Of a stretch of DNA of 60,635 nucleotides, positions 22,977 through 34,635 are shown one piece after another. The stretch comes from Microbacterium azadirachtae (GTDB taxonomy: Bacteria; Actinomycetota; Actinomycetes; Actinomycetales; Microbacteriaceae), in contig NZ_JYIX01000022.1 of NCBI RefSeq assembly GCF_000956505.1, positions 1-60,635 on the forward strand, in the 5' to 3' direction. The notes below the pieces were generated by a model that did no database searches, was not told the DNA's origin, and saw nothing but the letters and a program-made list of their open reading frames with translations. Within the stretch, counting starts at the first letter, position 1. Each line of letters opens with the position of its first letter. A program made the translations under genes and the position numbers.

Positions 22977-24926
22977 GTGACCCGAGAAGACGCGACGCCG
23001 ACCGAGACCCCTATCGACCCCGCTGCGGAGGGCGACGGAGCGACCGAAACGGAAGCGCCGGCCGGTCCCGGCTTCGAAGAACTCGGCATCAGCGGGCCCG
23101 TCCTCGCCGCTGTCAAGGCGCTCGGGTACGAGACCCCGTCCGCGATCCAGCGCGAGACGATCCCGCTGCTGCTCGGCGGGCGCGACGTGCTGGGCACGGC
23201 GCAGACCGGAACGGGAAAGACCGCGGCGTTCGCCCTGCCGATCCTGGAGAACCTGGATCTGCAGCAGCAGAAGCCGCAGGCGCTCGTGCTCGCCCCGACC
23301 CGTGAGCTCGCGCTTCAGGTCGCCGAGGCCTTCGAGGCGTACGCCGCCCAGATGCCGGGCGTGCACCTGCTGCCCGTCTACGGCGGCCAGGGCTACGGCG
23401 TGCAGCTGTCGGCGCTCCGCCGAGGCGTGCACATCGTCGTCGGCACGCCGGGCCGCATCATGGACCACCTCGCCAAGGGCACCCTCGACCTGTCCGAGCT
23501 GAAGAACCTCGTGCTCGACGAGGCCGACGAGATGCTCAAGATGGGCTTCGCGGAGGACGTGGAGCAGATCCTCGCGCAGACCCCGGAGGACAAGCAGGTC
23601 GCGCTGTTCTCGGCGACCATGCCCGCCACGATCCGCCGGCTCGCGCAGCAGTACCTGCACGACCCCGAGGAGATCTCGGTCAAGGGCAAGACCACGACCA
23701 ACGCGAACATCACCCAGCGCTACCTCGTGGTGTCGTACGCGCAGAAGGTGGATGCGCTCACCCGGATCCTCGAGGTCGAGAACTTCGAGGGCATGATCGT
23801 CTTCGTCCGCACCAAGAACGAGACCGAGACACTCGCCGAGAAGCTGCGCGCCCGGGGCTATTCCGCCGCCGCGATCAACGGCGACATCGCGCAGCCGATG
23901 CGCGAGCGCACGGTCGGCCAGCTCAAGGACGGCAAGCTCGACATCCTCGTCGCCACCGACGTCGCCGCGCGCGGCCTCGATGTCGAGCGGATCAGCCACG
24001 TCGTCAACTTCGACATCCCCACGGACACCGAGTCCTACGTGCACCGCATCGGCCGCACCGGTCGCGCGGGCCGTTCCGGCGACGCGATCAGCTTCATCAC
24101 CCCGCGCGAGCGCTACCTGCTCAAGCACATCGAGCGCGCCACGCGCCAGCAGCCCGCGCAGATGGCGCTGCCGACGACCGAGGACGTGAACAGCACCCGT
24201 CTGACGCGCTTCGACGACGCGATCACCGCGGCGCTCGAGGAGACCGGCCGGATCGAGGGCTTCCGCGACATCATCGCCCACTACGTGCGCAACCACGACG
24301 TGCCGGAGGCCGACGTGGCCGCGGCCCTCGCCGTGGTCGCTCAGGGCGACACCCCGCTGCTGCTGGATCCGGCGAAGGACTCGCTCTCTGCGGCGATCGC
24401 GGCCGACAACCGGCCGCAGCGCGAGCGCACCGAGCGCTCGGGCGGGCGCGACGGCGCCCGTGACGACCGCGGCGCACGTCCGGAACGCCGCAGCCGCGGC
24501 GACTACACGCCCTACCGGATCGAGGTCGGTCGTCGTCACCGCGTCGAGCCGCGACAGATCGTCGGCGCACTCGCGAACGAGGGCGGCCTCGGCCGTGACG
24601 ACTTCGGTGCGATCACGATCCGTCCGGACTTCTCGATCGTCGAGCTCCCCTCCAACCTGGACTCCTCGGTGCTGGACCGCCTGCGCGACACCCGCATCTC
24701 GGGCCGCCTCATCGAGATCCAGCGCGACTCCGGGCGCCCGAACCGCGGTCCGCGCCACGACGACCGGGGCCGTGACGACCGCGGCTACGGCGACCGCCCG
24801 CGCCGCTCGTACGACAGCGGATCCGCGGATCGCAGCTACGGCGACCGCCCGCGTCGCGACGACGCCCTGCGCGACGACCGCGGCAGCGACGACCGTCCCC
24901 CGCGCAAGCCGCGCCACAAGGACTGA
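22977..24926 (+). CDS. deaD: DEAD-box ATP-dependent RNA helicase (CsdA/DeaD-like)
   Basis: 649 residues. All helicase motifs are present: Q motif FEELGISGPVLAAVKALGYE, Walker A AQTGTGKT, LAPTRELA, GTPGR, DEAD in VLDEADEML, SAT, and HRIGRTGRAGR. A DbpA-type RNA-binding domain follows (TPYRIEVGRRHRVEPRQIV to SGRLIEIQRD), then a disordered Arg/Gly/Asp-rich tail rich in DDRGRDDRGYGDRPRR-like repeats that probably binds RNA loosely. The role is ribosome assembly and mRNA unwinding in cold or stress. It begins with GTG behind a TACTCT box and ends in a textbook terminator followed by the 51-bp repeat array. Confidence 0.94.
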   Translation: MTREDATPTETPIDPAAEGDGATETEAPAGPGFEELGISGPVLAAVKALGYETPSAIQRETIPLLLGGRDVLGTAQTGTGKTAAFALPILENLDLQQQKPQALVLAPTRELALQVAEAFEAYAAQMPGVHLLPVYGGQGYGVQLSALRRGVHIVVGTPGRIMDHLAKGTLDLSELKNLVLDEADEMLKMGFAEDVEQILAQTPEDKQVALFSATMPATIRRLAQQYLHDPEEISVKGKTTTNANITQRYLVVSYAQKVDALTRILEVENFEGMIVFVRTKNETETLAEKLRARGYSAAAINGDIAQPMRERTVGQLKDGKLDILVATDVAARGLDVERISHVVNFDIPTDTESYVHRIGRTGRAGRSGDAISFITPRERYLLKHIERATRQQPAQMALPTTEDVNSTRLTRFDDAITAALEETGRIEGFRDIIAHYVRNHDVPEADVAAALAVVAQGDTPLLLDPAKDSLSAAIAADNRPQRERTERSGGRDGARDDRGARPERRSRGDYTPYRIEVGRRHRVEPRQIVGALANEGGLGRDDFGAITIRPDFSIVELPSNLDSSVLDRLRDTRISGRLIEIQRDSGRPNRGPRHDDRGRDDRGYGDRPRRSYDSGSADRSYGDRPRRDDALRDDRGSDDRPPRKPRHKD

Positions 24927-24932
24927 GCATTC

Positions 24933-24970
24933 CCGTGCGCCCGGCGTTCTCGCCGGGCGCACGGCCTTTT
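24933..24970 (+). terminator. Rho-independent terminator of deaD
   Basis: Fourteen-base perfect stem CCGTGCGCCCGGCG with a TTCT loop, then CCTTTT. The stem's GCACGGCC end is the same word that recurs in the repeat array directly downstream. Confidence 0.93.
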
Positions 24971-25380
24971 GCCGAACGCACCGGAACTCGACACACGGAT
25001 CCACCGAGCACACGGCCACTGGCCGAGTGCACGGGAACTCGACACACGGATCCACCGAGCACACGGCCAGTGGCCGAGTGCACGGGAACTCGACACACGG
25101 ATCCGTCGAACGCACGGCTATTTGCCGAGTGCACGGGACGTCGACGCGAAGTACCCGTGCATTCGACTGCTTCCCGCACGCTCGACGAGCACTACGCCCG
25201 CAACACACAGGTCCACCGAGCACACGGCCTGTTCACCAGCGCACCGGAATTCGTCACGCGAGTCCACCGAGCACACGGCCACTTGCCGAACGCACCGGAA
25301 CTCGACGCGAAGTATCCGTGCATTCGGCAGCTTCCCGTGCACTTGGCGCGCGAAGCACGTGCATTCGGCAGACCACCGGC
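24971..25380. repeat. 51-bp tandem repeat array with nested hairpins
   Basis: The only stretch above 300 bases without a convincing gene (24927-25412). Units begin with GCCGA at 24971, 25022, 25073 and 25124, exactly 51 bases apart. The first two units are nearly identical and the later ones drift. On the minus strand each unit splits into subunits of 17, 15 and 19 bases, all beginning with CCGTG-like words (GCCGTGTGCTCGGTGGA, TCCGTGTGTCGAGTT, then a 19-mer starting CCCGTGCACTCGGCCA). At the unit joins GCAC-A-CGGCCA and TGGCCG-A-GTGC form a 23-base stem-loop with one A-A mismatch. A further ~58-base block is duplicated at 25124 and 25285. Because 51 is a multiple of three, several frames stay open, but they code only for the repeat and no frame has a ribosome site. 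Confidence 0.8.
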
Positions 25381-25390
25381 TCACTCTCCT

Positions 25391-25417
25391 GCGCTCAGCG
25401 CGCTCAGCGCGCTCAGC
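25391..25417. repeat. Three 9-bp repeats over a stop codon
   Basis: GCGCTCAGC three times. On the minus strand the copies place TGA codons at 25415, 25406 and 25397 in the same frame, giving the NTF2-like gene three in-frame stops in tandem. Confidence 0.75.
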
Positions 25418-25820
25418 GCGTCGAGCTCAGCTCCTCGTCGCCGTGGCGGTGCACGACCTTCCAGGTGCCCTCTTCACGCCGGTACACCTGCGTCACGCGC
25501 AGCACGTAGCTGCGCGGCCGGCCGTCGACGGCTGCCGCGGTGATCTCCCGGTGCGCGGTGTAGGCGAGGTCTCCCGACACCTCCGCCGCGAGCAGCTCGA
25601 CGGTGCTGGTGGCGGTGTCGGAGAAGGACTCCCCGAGCTTCCGGAAGACCTCGCGCACGTCGTCGACACCCGACGCGCTGAACCAGGCGCCGAACAGCGT
25701 CACCGGCTCGATCGAGGACCAGGTGGAGAGCCGCGGACCGGCGTCGCCCGCGTGCAGCGCGGCTTCGGCCGCCTGCCAGGTCGTTCCGAACCAAGCGAGG
25801 AACTCGTCGCGATCGTCCAT
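25413..25820 (-). CDS. NTF2-like (SnoaL-type) protein
   Basis: 135-residue small cone-shaped protein. The pattern EFLAWFGTTWQAAEAALHAG, WSSIEPVTLFGAWFSASGV, LAYTAHREITAAAVDG and VLRVTQVYRREEGTWKVVHR matches the NTF2/SnoaL/DUF4440 fold, especially the last strand-helix TQVYRREEGTWKVVHRHGD. Members are isomerases, binding proteins or domains of unknown role; no catalytic Asp/His pair can be assigned here with confidence. It sits alone between the repeat array and a permease gene reading the same way, separated by 49 bases. Confidence 0.78.
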   Translation of the reverse strand: MDDRDEFLAWFGTTWQAAEAALHAGDAGPRLSTWSSIEPVTLFGAWFSASGVDDVREVFRKLGESFSDTATSTVELLAAEVSGDLAYTAHREITAAAVDGRPRSYVLRVTQVYRREEGTWKVVHRHGDEELSSTR

Positions 25821-25869
25821 GGCGGTATTCAACCCCTCATGAGACGCCGTGGACAGACCGCGGAGCACG

Positions 25870-26619
25870 TCACGCCGCGATGACCGGCTTCGTGCGCACC
25901 GGGCCGAGCCACGTCGCGATCAGGACCGCGGTGAGGGATCCGGCCGCCATGATCGCGGCCAGCACCACGATCTGGAAGCGCCCGGCCTCCAGCGGCGACA
26001 GGCCGCCGAAGATCGCGCCGACGAACGCTCCCGGCAGTACCACGAGCCCGGTCGTCTTGGTCTGATCGATCGACGGGATGAGGGCCTCGCGCACCGCCCG
26101 GCGTGCGAGATCGAGCGTGGAGCGGCGCGGGGTCGCGCCGAGGGCGAGCCACCCCTCGACCTCCTCCCAACGGTCGGCCACCGACGCGGTGAACCGGCGC
26201 CCGGCGAGCGTGGCGATGCTCATGGAGTTACCGATGAGGATCGCCCCGATCGCGAGGAGGTAGCGCGGCGTGGGCTGCAGCGCCCCGGTCGCGAACACCG
26301 TGCCGATGGACACGACCGCGCCCGCGCCGATCGAGGTCGCCATGACGAGGACCATGTGCGCACCGCCGCCCGTCCGGCGCACGGCCACGCCCGTGGCGAT
26401 GCCGAACATGACCAGCAGTGCGACGCCGATCCACGCCGGCTGCGAGACGATCCCGGTCAGGATGGCGCTGATCACCGCGAGCTGCACCGCGCCGCGCAGG
26501 ACCGCGAGCGCCGGAGTCCACCGCCCCGGCACCCGGAAGGCGAGCAGGGCCGCAGTAGCGATCGCGGCCAGGACGAGCACTCCGATCACCGTCGGCAGCA
26601 GATCGATCCCGCCCGTCAT
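25870..26619 (-). CDS. FetB/UPF0014-family metal-export permease
   Basis: 249 residues and about seven hydrophobic segments. The LRGAVQLAVISAILTGI, IGNSMSIATLAGRRF and LPGAFVGAIFGGLSPLEAGRFQIVVL stretches are the family signature. E. coli FetB pairs with the ATPase FetA to export iron and give peroxide resistance. Here no ATPase gene is adjacent, so the ATP-binding partner, if used, is encoded elsewhere. The ATG has GGGGAGGAG upstream. Confidence 0.82.
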   Translation of the reverse strand: MTGGIDLLPTVIGVLVLAAIATAALLAFRVPGRWTPALAVLRGAVQLAVISAILTGIVSQPAWIGVALLVMFGIATGVAVRRTGGGAHMVLVMATSIGAGAVVSIGTVFATGALQPTPRYLLAIGAILIGNSMSIATLAGRRFTASVADRWEEVEGWLALGATPRRSTLDLARRAVREALIPSIDQTKTTGLVVLPGAFVGAIFGGLSPLEAGRFQIVVLAAIMAAGSLTAVLIATWLGPVRTKPVIAA

Positions 26620-26647
26620 GCGCAGCTCCTCCCCGGCGGTCGCGCTC

Positions 26648-28978
<2,331 letters not shown>

Positions 28979-29020
28979 CGAGCGGACACGGACATCCGCG
29001 GGGCGGCACCCGGATGGCGC

Positions 29021-30387
29021 TCACATCGCGCTGAGCGCCGTCGCCACCGATGCCCGCAGCCGCGACAGGACGGGGATCAGCACGGCCGCCGCGGTGAGCA
29101 GCGCACCCGCACCGACGAGGATCCCGGAGGATCCGACGTCGTACTGCGGCGCGACGGCGGGATAGAACGGGCGGAGCATCGCGGTGGTCAGCACGCCGGT
29201 CGCCGCGATCACGGCGCCGGACAGCAGCGCGGCTGTGCACACGTGGATGAGCGCCTGCAGCACAGCGGCTCGGAGGATCACGGTCGTCGTCGCGCCGCTC
29301 GCCGACAGCAGCGCCTGCTCCCGCGCCTGGGTGCGGTTGCTCATGAACACGACCACGGCCGCGCCGATCCCCGCGAGCAGCAGCGGCCCGCCCAGCAGCA
29401 CGATCACCTGGCCGAGCTTGAGCCCCTCGAAGGGCTCGCCGGCGGCTCTCGCCGCCGCACCCCAGGTCGCGGTGACGGTGTAGAGACCGCCGAGCATCGC
29501 CGTTCCGGTGAGCAGCGGGGTGATCGAGGCCGTGCTGCGCCCGAGGTGGTAGCGCGCCTGATGCCGGGCGAGGAACCACGCCGACGAGGCCCTCGCCGGC
29601 AGCAGCGCGGTCCATGCCCGCAGCAGCGGCGCGTACAGCACCGGACCTCCCGCCACGATCACCATCGTGAGGAGCGGCGCGATGAGCGGCGTCTGCGAGA
29701 TCAGGGTGCTGCGATCCTCGGGGGTGGCGGCGGCGGCCGAGGACATCCACGCCTGCACCGCGGCCACCATGCCCGCCGTCAGGACGGCGAACAGCGCCCA
29801 TCGCCACCACCGCATCGCCGTGCCTTGGGGTTCCGACTCGCGGAGCGCCTCGAGCGCGGGGGTGCGCGCGGCACGGCGCGCGGCGGGCAGTCCGCCGAGC
29901 AGGGAGACGAGCAGCACGCCTCCGCCCAGGAGGATCGCGGTCAGCGGTCCGACGATCGCGGTCGTGGTCTCGTAGCCTCCGGACGCGCCGTCGAACGCGA
30001 GCCTCAGCACGAAGCGGGCGAGCAGCGCGGTCGCCCCGAGACCCAGTGCCGCCCCGGTCAGGCTCAGCACCACCACCTGACCCAGGACGACGGCAGCGGT
30101 CTGCCGAGGGGTGACCCCGCAGAGCTGCCATCGCGCATAGCCGGGCCTGCCGAGGTCGACCGCGAGACGGGCGACGGCGCTGGTGACCGCGATCGCACTC
30201 ACACCGCTGAACACCAGGATCATCGAAGAGACGCCGCTGATCCCGTCCCCCCTCCGCCCGCCGACGTGAAGGCCGGTTTCGAGGAAGGATCCGCCGATCC
30301 CGATCGCGAGACCGGCAACGGCCGCGACGAGCACGAGGCCCGCCCAGGAGCGCCAGTCCGCACGCAGCTCGCCGAGCAGCAGCCGGA

Positions 30388-30391
<4 letters not shown>
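29021..30391 (-). CDS. FtsX-type ABC exporter permease
   Basis: 456-residue membrane protein of the FtsX/MacB family: a first membrane helix (LVLVAAVAGLAIGIGGSFLE), an external loop, clusters of helices in the middle (TAAVVLGQVVVLSLTGAALG) and at the C-terminus (LLTAAAVLIPVLSRLRASVA). Cytoplasmic positive loops such as LPAARRAARTPALEALRESEP match the coupling-helix region of such permeases. Partner of the ATPase at 30388, with which it overlaps by four bases. Probably exports or senses antimicrobial peptides or lipids, given the two-component genes that face it; no substrate is certain. Confidence 0.85.
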
Positions 30392-31167
<776 letters not shown>

Positions 31168-31279
31168 GCCTCCAGTCCAGCCGGATCCGGTCGTGCACGC
31201 AGGAGGCCACGAGCTCCCTCGCCGGTAGCGCCAGGTCTACTCTTCGCCGCAGCCGGGCTCGGCCGACCCGCCTCGTCCC

Positions 31280-31285
31280 TAGACT
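31280..31285 (+). promoter_or_regulatory. -10 box of histidine-kinase gene (leaderless pattern)
   Basis: TAGACT, six bases (GACCGC), then ATG 31292. Confidence 0.55.
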
Positions 31286-31291
31286 GACCGC

Positions 31292-32590
31292 ATGAGCACG
31301 CGCCTTCTCTCTTCGCGCCGTGCGCACACCGTGACGCAGGCCCTGCAGCGGGCGCCCTGGGTCGTCCTGACCTCCTGGTGGCCGTGGCGGGCGCTCGGCT
31401 ATCTCCTGATCTCGGCCGTGCTCGGCCTGCTGCTTCTGGTCCTCCTCCCCCTCACGCTTCTGCTGCTGCCGATCTGGGGGATCGCCATCGGGGCCCTCGA
31501 ACGCCGGCGGCAGAGGCTGCTCGGCTTCGCGGCGATCCCGACCGGGCACGTCCGGGTGGCGGGCGAGGACCGGCACAACTGGCTGAACATCCGCCTCACC
31601 GAGCCCGCGACCTGGCGCGAGGCGCTCGTGCTGCTGCTGGATCTGGTCGCGGGGCTCCTCTCGCTCGGACTGCTCTTCTTCGAGGCGATGGCGCTGATCG
31701 TGGTCGTGGGCGTGCCGATCCATGCGCTGAGCCGCGGGGCCACCGAGATCCTGCTCTTCGGCGACGCCCGGATCCGCCTCGACGCAGGCACCTGGTGGCT
31801 CCCTCCGCTGGCGCTCGCGATCGTCCTGGTCGTCGCCGCGTATCTGAACCTCGCCCTGGCGACGGCGCAGAGCCTCACGATCTCCTGGCTGCTCGCCCCG
31901 CGCGGAGCCGAGATCGAGCAGCGGATGGAGCGGCTCACCCGCTCCCGCGCGGCGATCGTGACCGCGCACGAGGACGAGCGCCGGCGCATCGAACGAGACC
32001 TGCACGACGGCGTGCAGCAGGAACTCGTTGTGCTCGCGACCCGTCTCGGCGCGCTCGAGCTCGACCTCGCGCTCCTCGGCGACGAGGCGGATCCCGCCCG
32101 TCGGTCTCTCGCCGCGGCGCAGGATCAGGCTGATCGCGCCTCCGCGGCGCTACGGGAATCCGTGCGGGGGATCCACCCTGCGGTGCTCGCCGACCGCGGC
32201 CTCGGCGCCGCTCTCGAGGAGCTGGCGGGGCGATCACCGCTCCGTGTGGCCCTGCAGTGCGACGAGCTCGGGCACGCCGGCCCCGCGGTCGAGGCCGCGG
32301 CGTATTTCGTGGTGCGCGAAGCGCTCACGAATGCGGTCAAGCACACGGACGCGACGCGCGTCGACGTGATCGCACGCACGGACGGCGCCTCTCTCGAGGT
32401 GGTCGTGCGGGACGACGGCCGCGGCGGCGCGGACCCCGCAGCCGGCACGGGTCTCACCGGCCTGATCGCGCGCGCGGCGGCGCTCGACGGCGCGCTCGAG
32501 ATCGACTCCCCCGCCGGCGGGCCCACGACGATCGCGCTGAGCGCGCCGCGCGGGCTCGAGGAGGTCGCGCATGCGCATCCTGCTCGCTGA
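31292..32590 (+). CDS. NarL-type sensor histidine kinase
   Basis: 432 residues. The N-terminal half has four hydrophobic segments (around 35-65, 110-140 and 170-195) and little outside the membrane, so it is an intramembrane-sensing type. The HisKA_3 box ERRRIERDLHDGVQQELV places the phosphorylated His at residue 238, and the ATPase domain has EALTNAVKHT and DDGRGG and GTGLTGL. It overlaps the regulator gene by 20 bases. A likely stimulus is envelope stress, as the divergent operon encodes an ABC exporter of the type such systems control. Confidence 0.93.
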   Translation: MSTRLLSSRRAHTVTQALQRAPWVVLTSWWPWRALGYLLISAVLGLLLLVLLPLTLLLLPIWGIAIGALERRRQRLLGFAAIPTGHVRVAGEDRHNWLNIRLTEPATWREALVLLLDLVAGLLSLGLLFFEAMALIVVVGVPIHALSRGATEILLFGDARIRLDAGTWWLPPLALAIVLVVAAYLNLALATAQSLTISWLLAPRGAEIEQRMERLTRSRAAIVTAHEDERRRIERDLHDGVQQELVVLATRLGALELDLALLGDEADPARRSLAAAQDQADRASAALRESVRGIHPAVLADRGLGAALEELAGRSPLRVALQCDELGHAGPAVEAAAYFVVREALTNAVKHTDATRVDVIARTDGASLEVVVRDDGRGGADPAAGTGLTGLIARAAALDGALEIDSPAGGPTTIALSAPRGLEEVAHAHPAR

Positions 32591-33215
32591 GGATTCGGCG
32601 CTGCTGCGCGAGGCCTTCACCGACCTGCTGGTCCGGCTCGGGCACGAGATCGTCGGCACGGCCGCGGATGCGGATGAGCTCCGTGCGGCCTTCGCCGCTG
32701 CGGTCCCCGCTCCCGACCTCGTGATGACGGACGTGCGCATGCCACCGGACGGCACCGATGACGGCCTGAGGGCGGCCCTGGCGATACGACGGGGGCACCC
32801 GACGCAGCCGATCCTGGTGCTCTCGCAGTACGTCGCCGACCACTACGCACGCGAACTGCTGACGCTGCCCGAGGGCGGGATCGGGTATCTGCTCAAGGAC
32901 AGGGTGAACCGGATCTCCGATTTCGAACGCGCGCTCCGCACGATCGCAGGCGGCGGCACCGTGATCGACCCCGAGGTCGCCCGCCACCTGCTGCGCAGCG
33001 GAGGCCCTGACGTGCTGGACGGTCTCACGCCCCGCGAGCGCGAGGTGCTGGAGCTGATGGCCGAGGGCTCATCCAACGGCGACATCTCCCGTGCCCTGCA
33101 CCTCAGCGATGCCGCGGTGCGCAAGCACGTCGGCAACATCTTCACGGGTCTCGGCCTGTCCCCGACGCAGGAGAACCGGCGCGTCAGAGCGATCCTGCTC
33201 TTCCTGCAGAGATGA
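32571..33215 (+). CDS. NarL/LuxR-type response regulator
   Basis: 214 residues. Receiver domain: AEDSALLREAF with acidic pair, phospho-acceptor Asp54 in LVMTDVRMPP, and Lys in YLLKDRV. The linker leads to a LuxR HTH (LTPREREVLELMAEGSSNGD, VRKHVGNIFTGLGL). Overlap with the kinase indicates translational coupling. It probably activates the divergent exporter operon; no binding site was recognised. Confidence 0.93.
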   Translation: MRILLAEDSALLREAFTDLLVRLGHEIVGTAADADELRAAFAAAVPAPDLVMTDVRMPPDGTDDGLRAALAIRRGHPTQPILVLSQYVADHYARELLTLPEGGIGYLLKDRVNRISDFERALRTIAGGGTVIDPEVARHLLRSGGPDVLDGLTPREREVLELMAEGSSNGDISRALHLSDAAVRKHVGNIFTGLGLSPTQENRRVRAILLFLQR

Positions 33216-33278
33216 GCGGACGAGTCCCCGGCGGAAGCGAGGCCGGGTGCCAGGATCCGCCCGCCCTGCTCCGGATCC

Positions 33279-34550
33279 TCAGAGCCGGGCGATCGTCTCG
33301 ATATCCGCCCTGAACTCGGCGATCTCGTCCGCCGACACCGTCGCCCGTGTGCTCCCGAGAGCCCGCGCGTAGTCATCCGTGTCGAGCGCGGATCCCTGCG
33401 CGCCATCGCTCAGCGCCCGCGCCAGCGCCTCCTGGGACGCACGCCGCGCGGCGTATTCGATGTCGGCCGGCGTCAGCCCCTCGCTCGCCGCGACCAGCCG
33501 ATCCAGATCCACGTCACCGGCCGACTCGACCGGGATGTACCGCGCCCAGATCGCACGGCGGGCGTCGGGGTCCGGCAGACCGATCGGGATCACGTAGTCG
33601 AAGCGCCCATGTCGGAGGAACGCCGCATCGAGCGCGCGCACGAAGTTGGTCGCGCAGATCAGGATCCGGCCCTCCCTGTCGCGGAAGTCGGCGACGAGCT
33701 TCAGCAGCTCGTTCGTGACGCCCTGCGTGGGCGAGGGCGGCGTCCCGCCGCGGCGGGAGGCGATCTCCTCCACCTCGTCGATGAAGACGACCGCGTGCTC
33801 GAGCTCGTCGATGGTCTCGAACGATGCGCGCAGCCCGCCGGCGAGGCCCGTGCCCCCGTCGGCGAGGCGCGAAGGGAACAGCTCGACGAAGGGCCAGTCG
33901 AGCCGAGAGGCGACCGCCCGCGCGAACGTGGTCTTGCCCGTGCCTGGCGGGCCGAAGAGCATGACGGCGCGCGGGGGCACGACCCCGAACCGCTCGGCGA
34001 GCTCCGGGCGGGCGAGCGGAGTCACCAGGCGCTCCTCGAGGAGCGTCTTCTCGTGCGTCATCCCGGCGACACGATCCCACAGGTGCGGCGGGAGGATGCG
34101 TCCGCCCACCTCCTTGAGCGCGTCGATCTCACGCCGCTGGATGGGCATCGCGCGTTCGAGGTAGCGCACGGAATGGTGCACGTGGAAGCCGCTCTCGGTG
34201 AACGAGCCGAGCCCGTCGGCCTCGGGGATGAGCACCGAGAGCTTCGCGAGGCCGAGGGGCGCCATCTTTCGCTCGAGTGCGTGCAGGAGCGACGAGCTCA
34301 CGTCGGATCCGGCGTCGTCGATCGTCCCGAAGAACACGATCCAGCCCTGCGCGTGCGCGCCCCGGCCGACAGCGGCGCCCACGAGCAGCTCGCCCTGGAC
34401 CGCGACGACGGCGTGATCCTGCTGGCACGAGGCGATCACCTCGGCGAGCGAGTAGATGGGCCACTCGTTCTCGCGCGTGACCTGCCCCCACAACCGGACG
34501 ATCTGGTCCAGATCGTCCCCGTGGAAATCGCGGATGTACGTCCTCGTCAT
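33279..34550 (-). CDS. GNAT-like domain fused to an AAA+ ATPase
   Basis: 423 residues. Residues 1-135 fold like an N-acetyltransferase (TYIRDFHGDDLDQIVRLWGQ ... SFTESGFHVHHSVRYLERAM), but the acetyl-CoA loop that should read RGxGxG is AGSDVSSSLL, so catalysis is doubtful. Residues 165-423 are an AAA+ module of the FtsH/spastin branch: Walker A FGPPGTGKTTFARAVA, Walker B VVFIDEVEEIASR, sensor-1 CATNFVRALD and arginine-finger RHGRFD, then a helical lid. There is no protease or DUF partner visible. The start has GGAGGAGG upstream. Substrates are unknown; the fused domain probably recognises them. Confidence 0.78.
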   Translation of the reverse strand: MTRTYIRDFHGDDLDQIVRLWGQVTRENEWPIYSLAEVIASCQQDHAVVAVQGELLVGAAVGRGAHAQGWIVFFGTIDDAGSDVSSSLLHALERKMAPLGLAKLSVLIPEADGLGSFTESGFHVHHSVRYLERAMPIQRREIDALKEVGGRILPPHLWDRVAGMTHEKTLLEERLVTPLARPELAERFGVVPPRAVMLFGPPGTGKTTFARAVASRLDWPFVELFPSRLADGGTGLAGGLRASFETIDELEHAVVFIDEVEEIASRRGGTPPSPTQGVTNELLKLVADFRDREGRILICATNFVRALDAAFLRHGRFDYVIPIGLPDPDARRAIWARYIPVESAGDVDLDRLVAASEGLTPADIEYAARRASQEALARALSDGAQGSALDTDDYARALGSTRATVSADEIAEFRADIETIARL

Positions 34551-34635
34551 GGCGCCTCCTCCGTCGGACCGTGCACCCATCATCACAGAGGCTGCGGCGG
34601 CCGCCGTCGACATGACGCCCGCGAGGGAGCAGGGC

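Noticed and set aside
20238..25223. A 1661-codon open frame on the minus strand
   Set aside because: It lies opposite the potC, fadD and deaD genes and its translation is His/Arg/Glu-rich low-complexity with no domain, a typical high-GC shadow.
24971..25380. CRISPR array
   Set aside because: Units are 51 bp without unique spacers, subunits drift gradually, and no cas genes are present.
24836..25883. Protein-coding genes in the repeat region, in several overlapping open frames
   Set aside because: Frames are open on both strands only because the 51-bp unit is a multiple of three and lacks stop words; no ribosome sites, and the translations just repeat the DNA pattern.
33279..34550. FtsH protease
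   Set aside because: The AAA module is FtsH-like, but there is no C-terminal HExxH zinc protease domain or membrane anchor.
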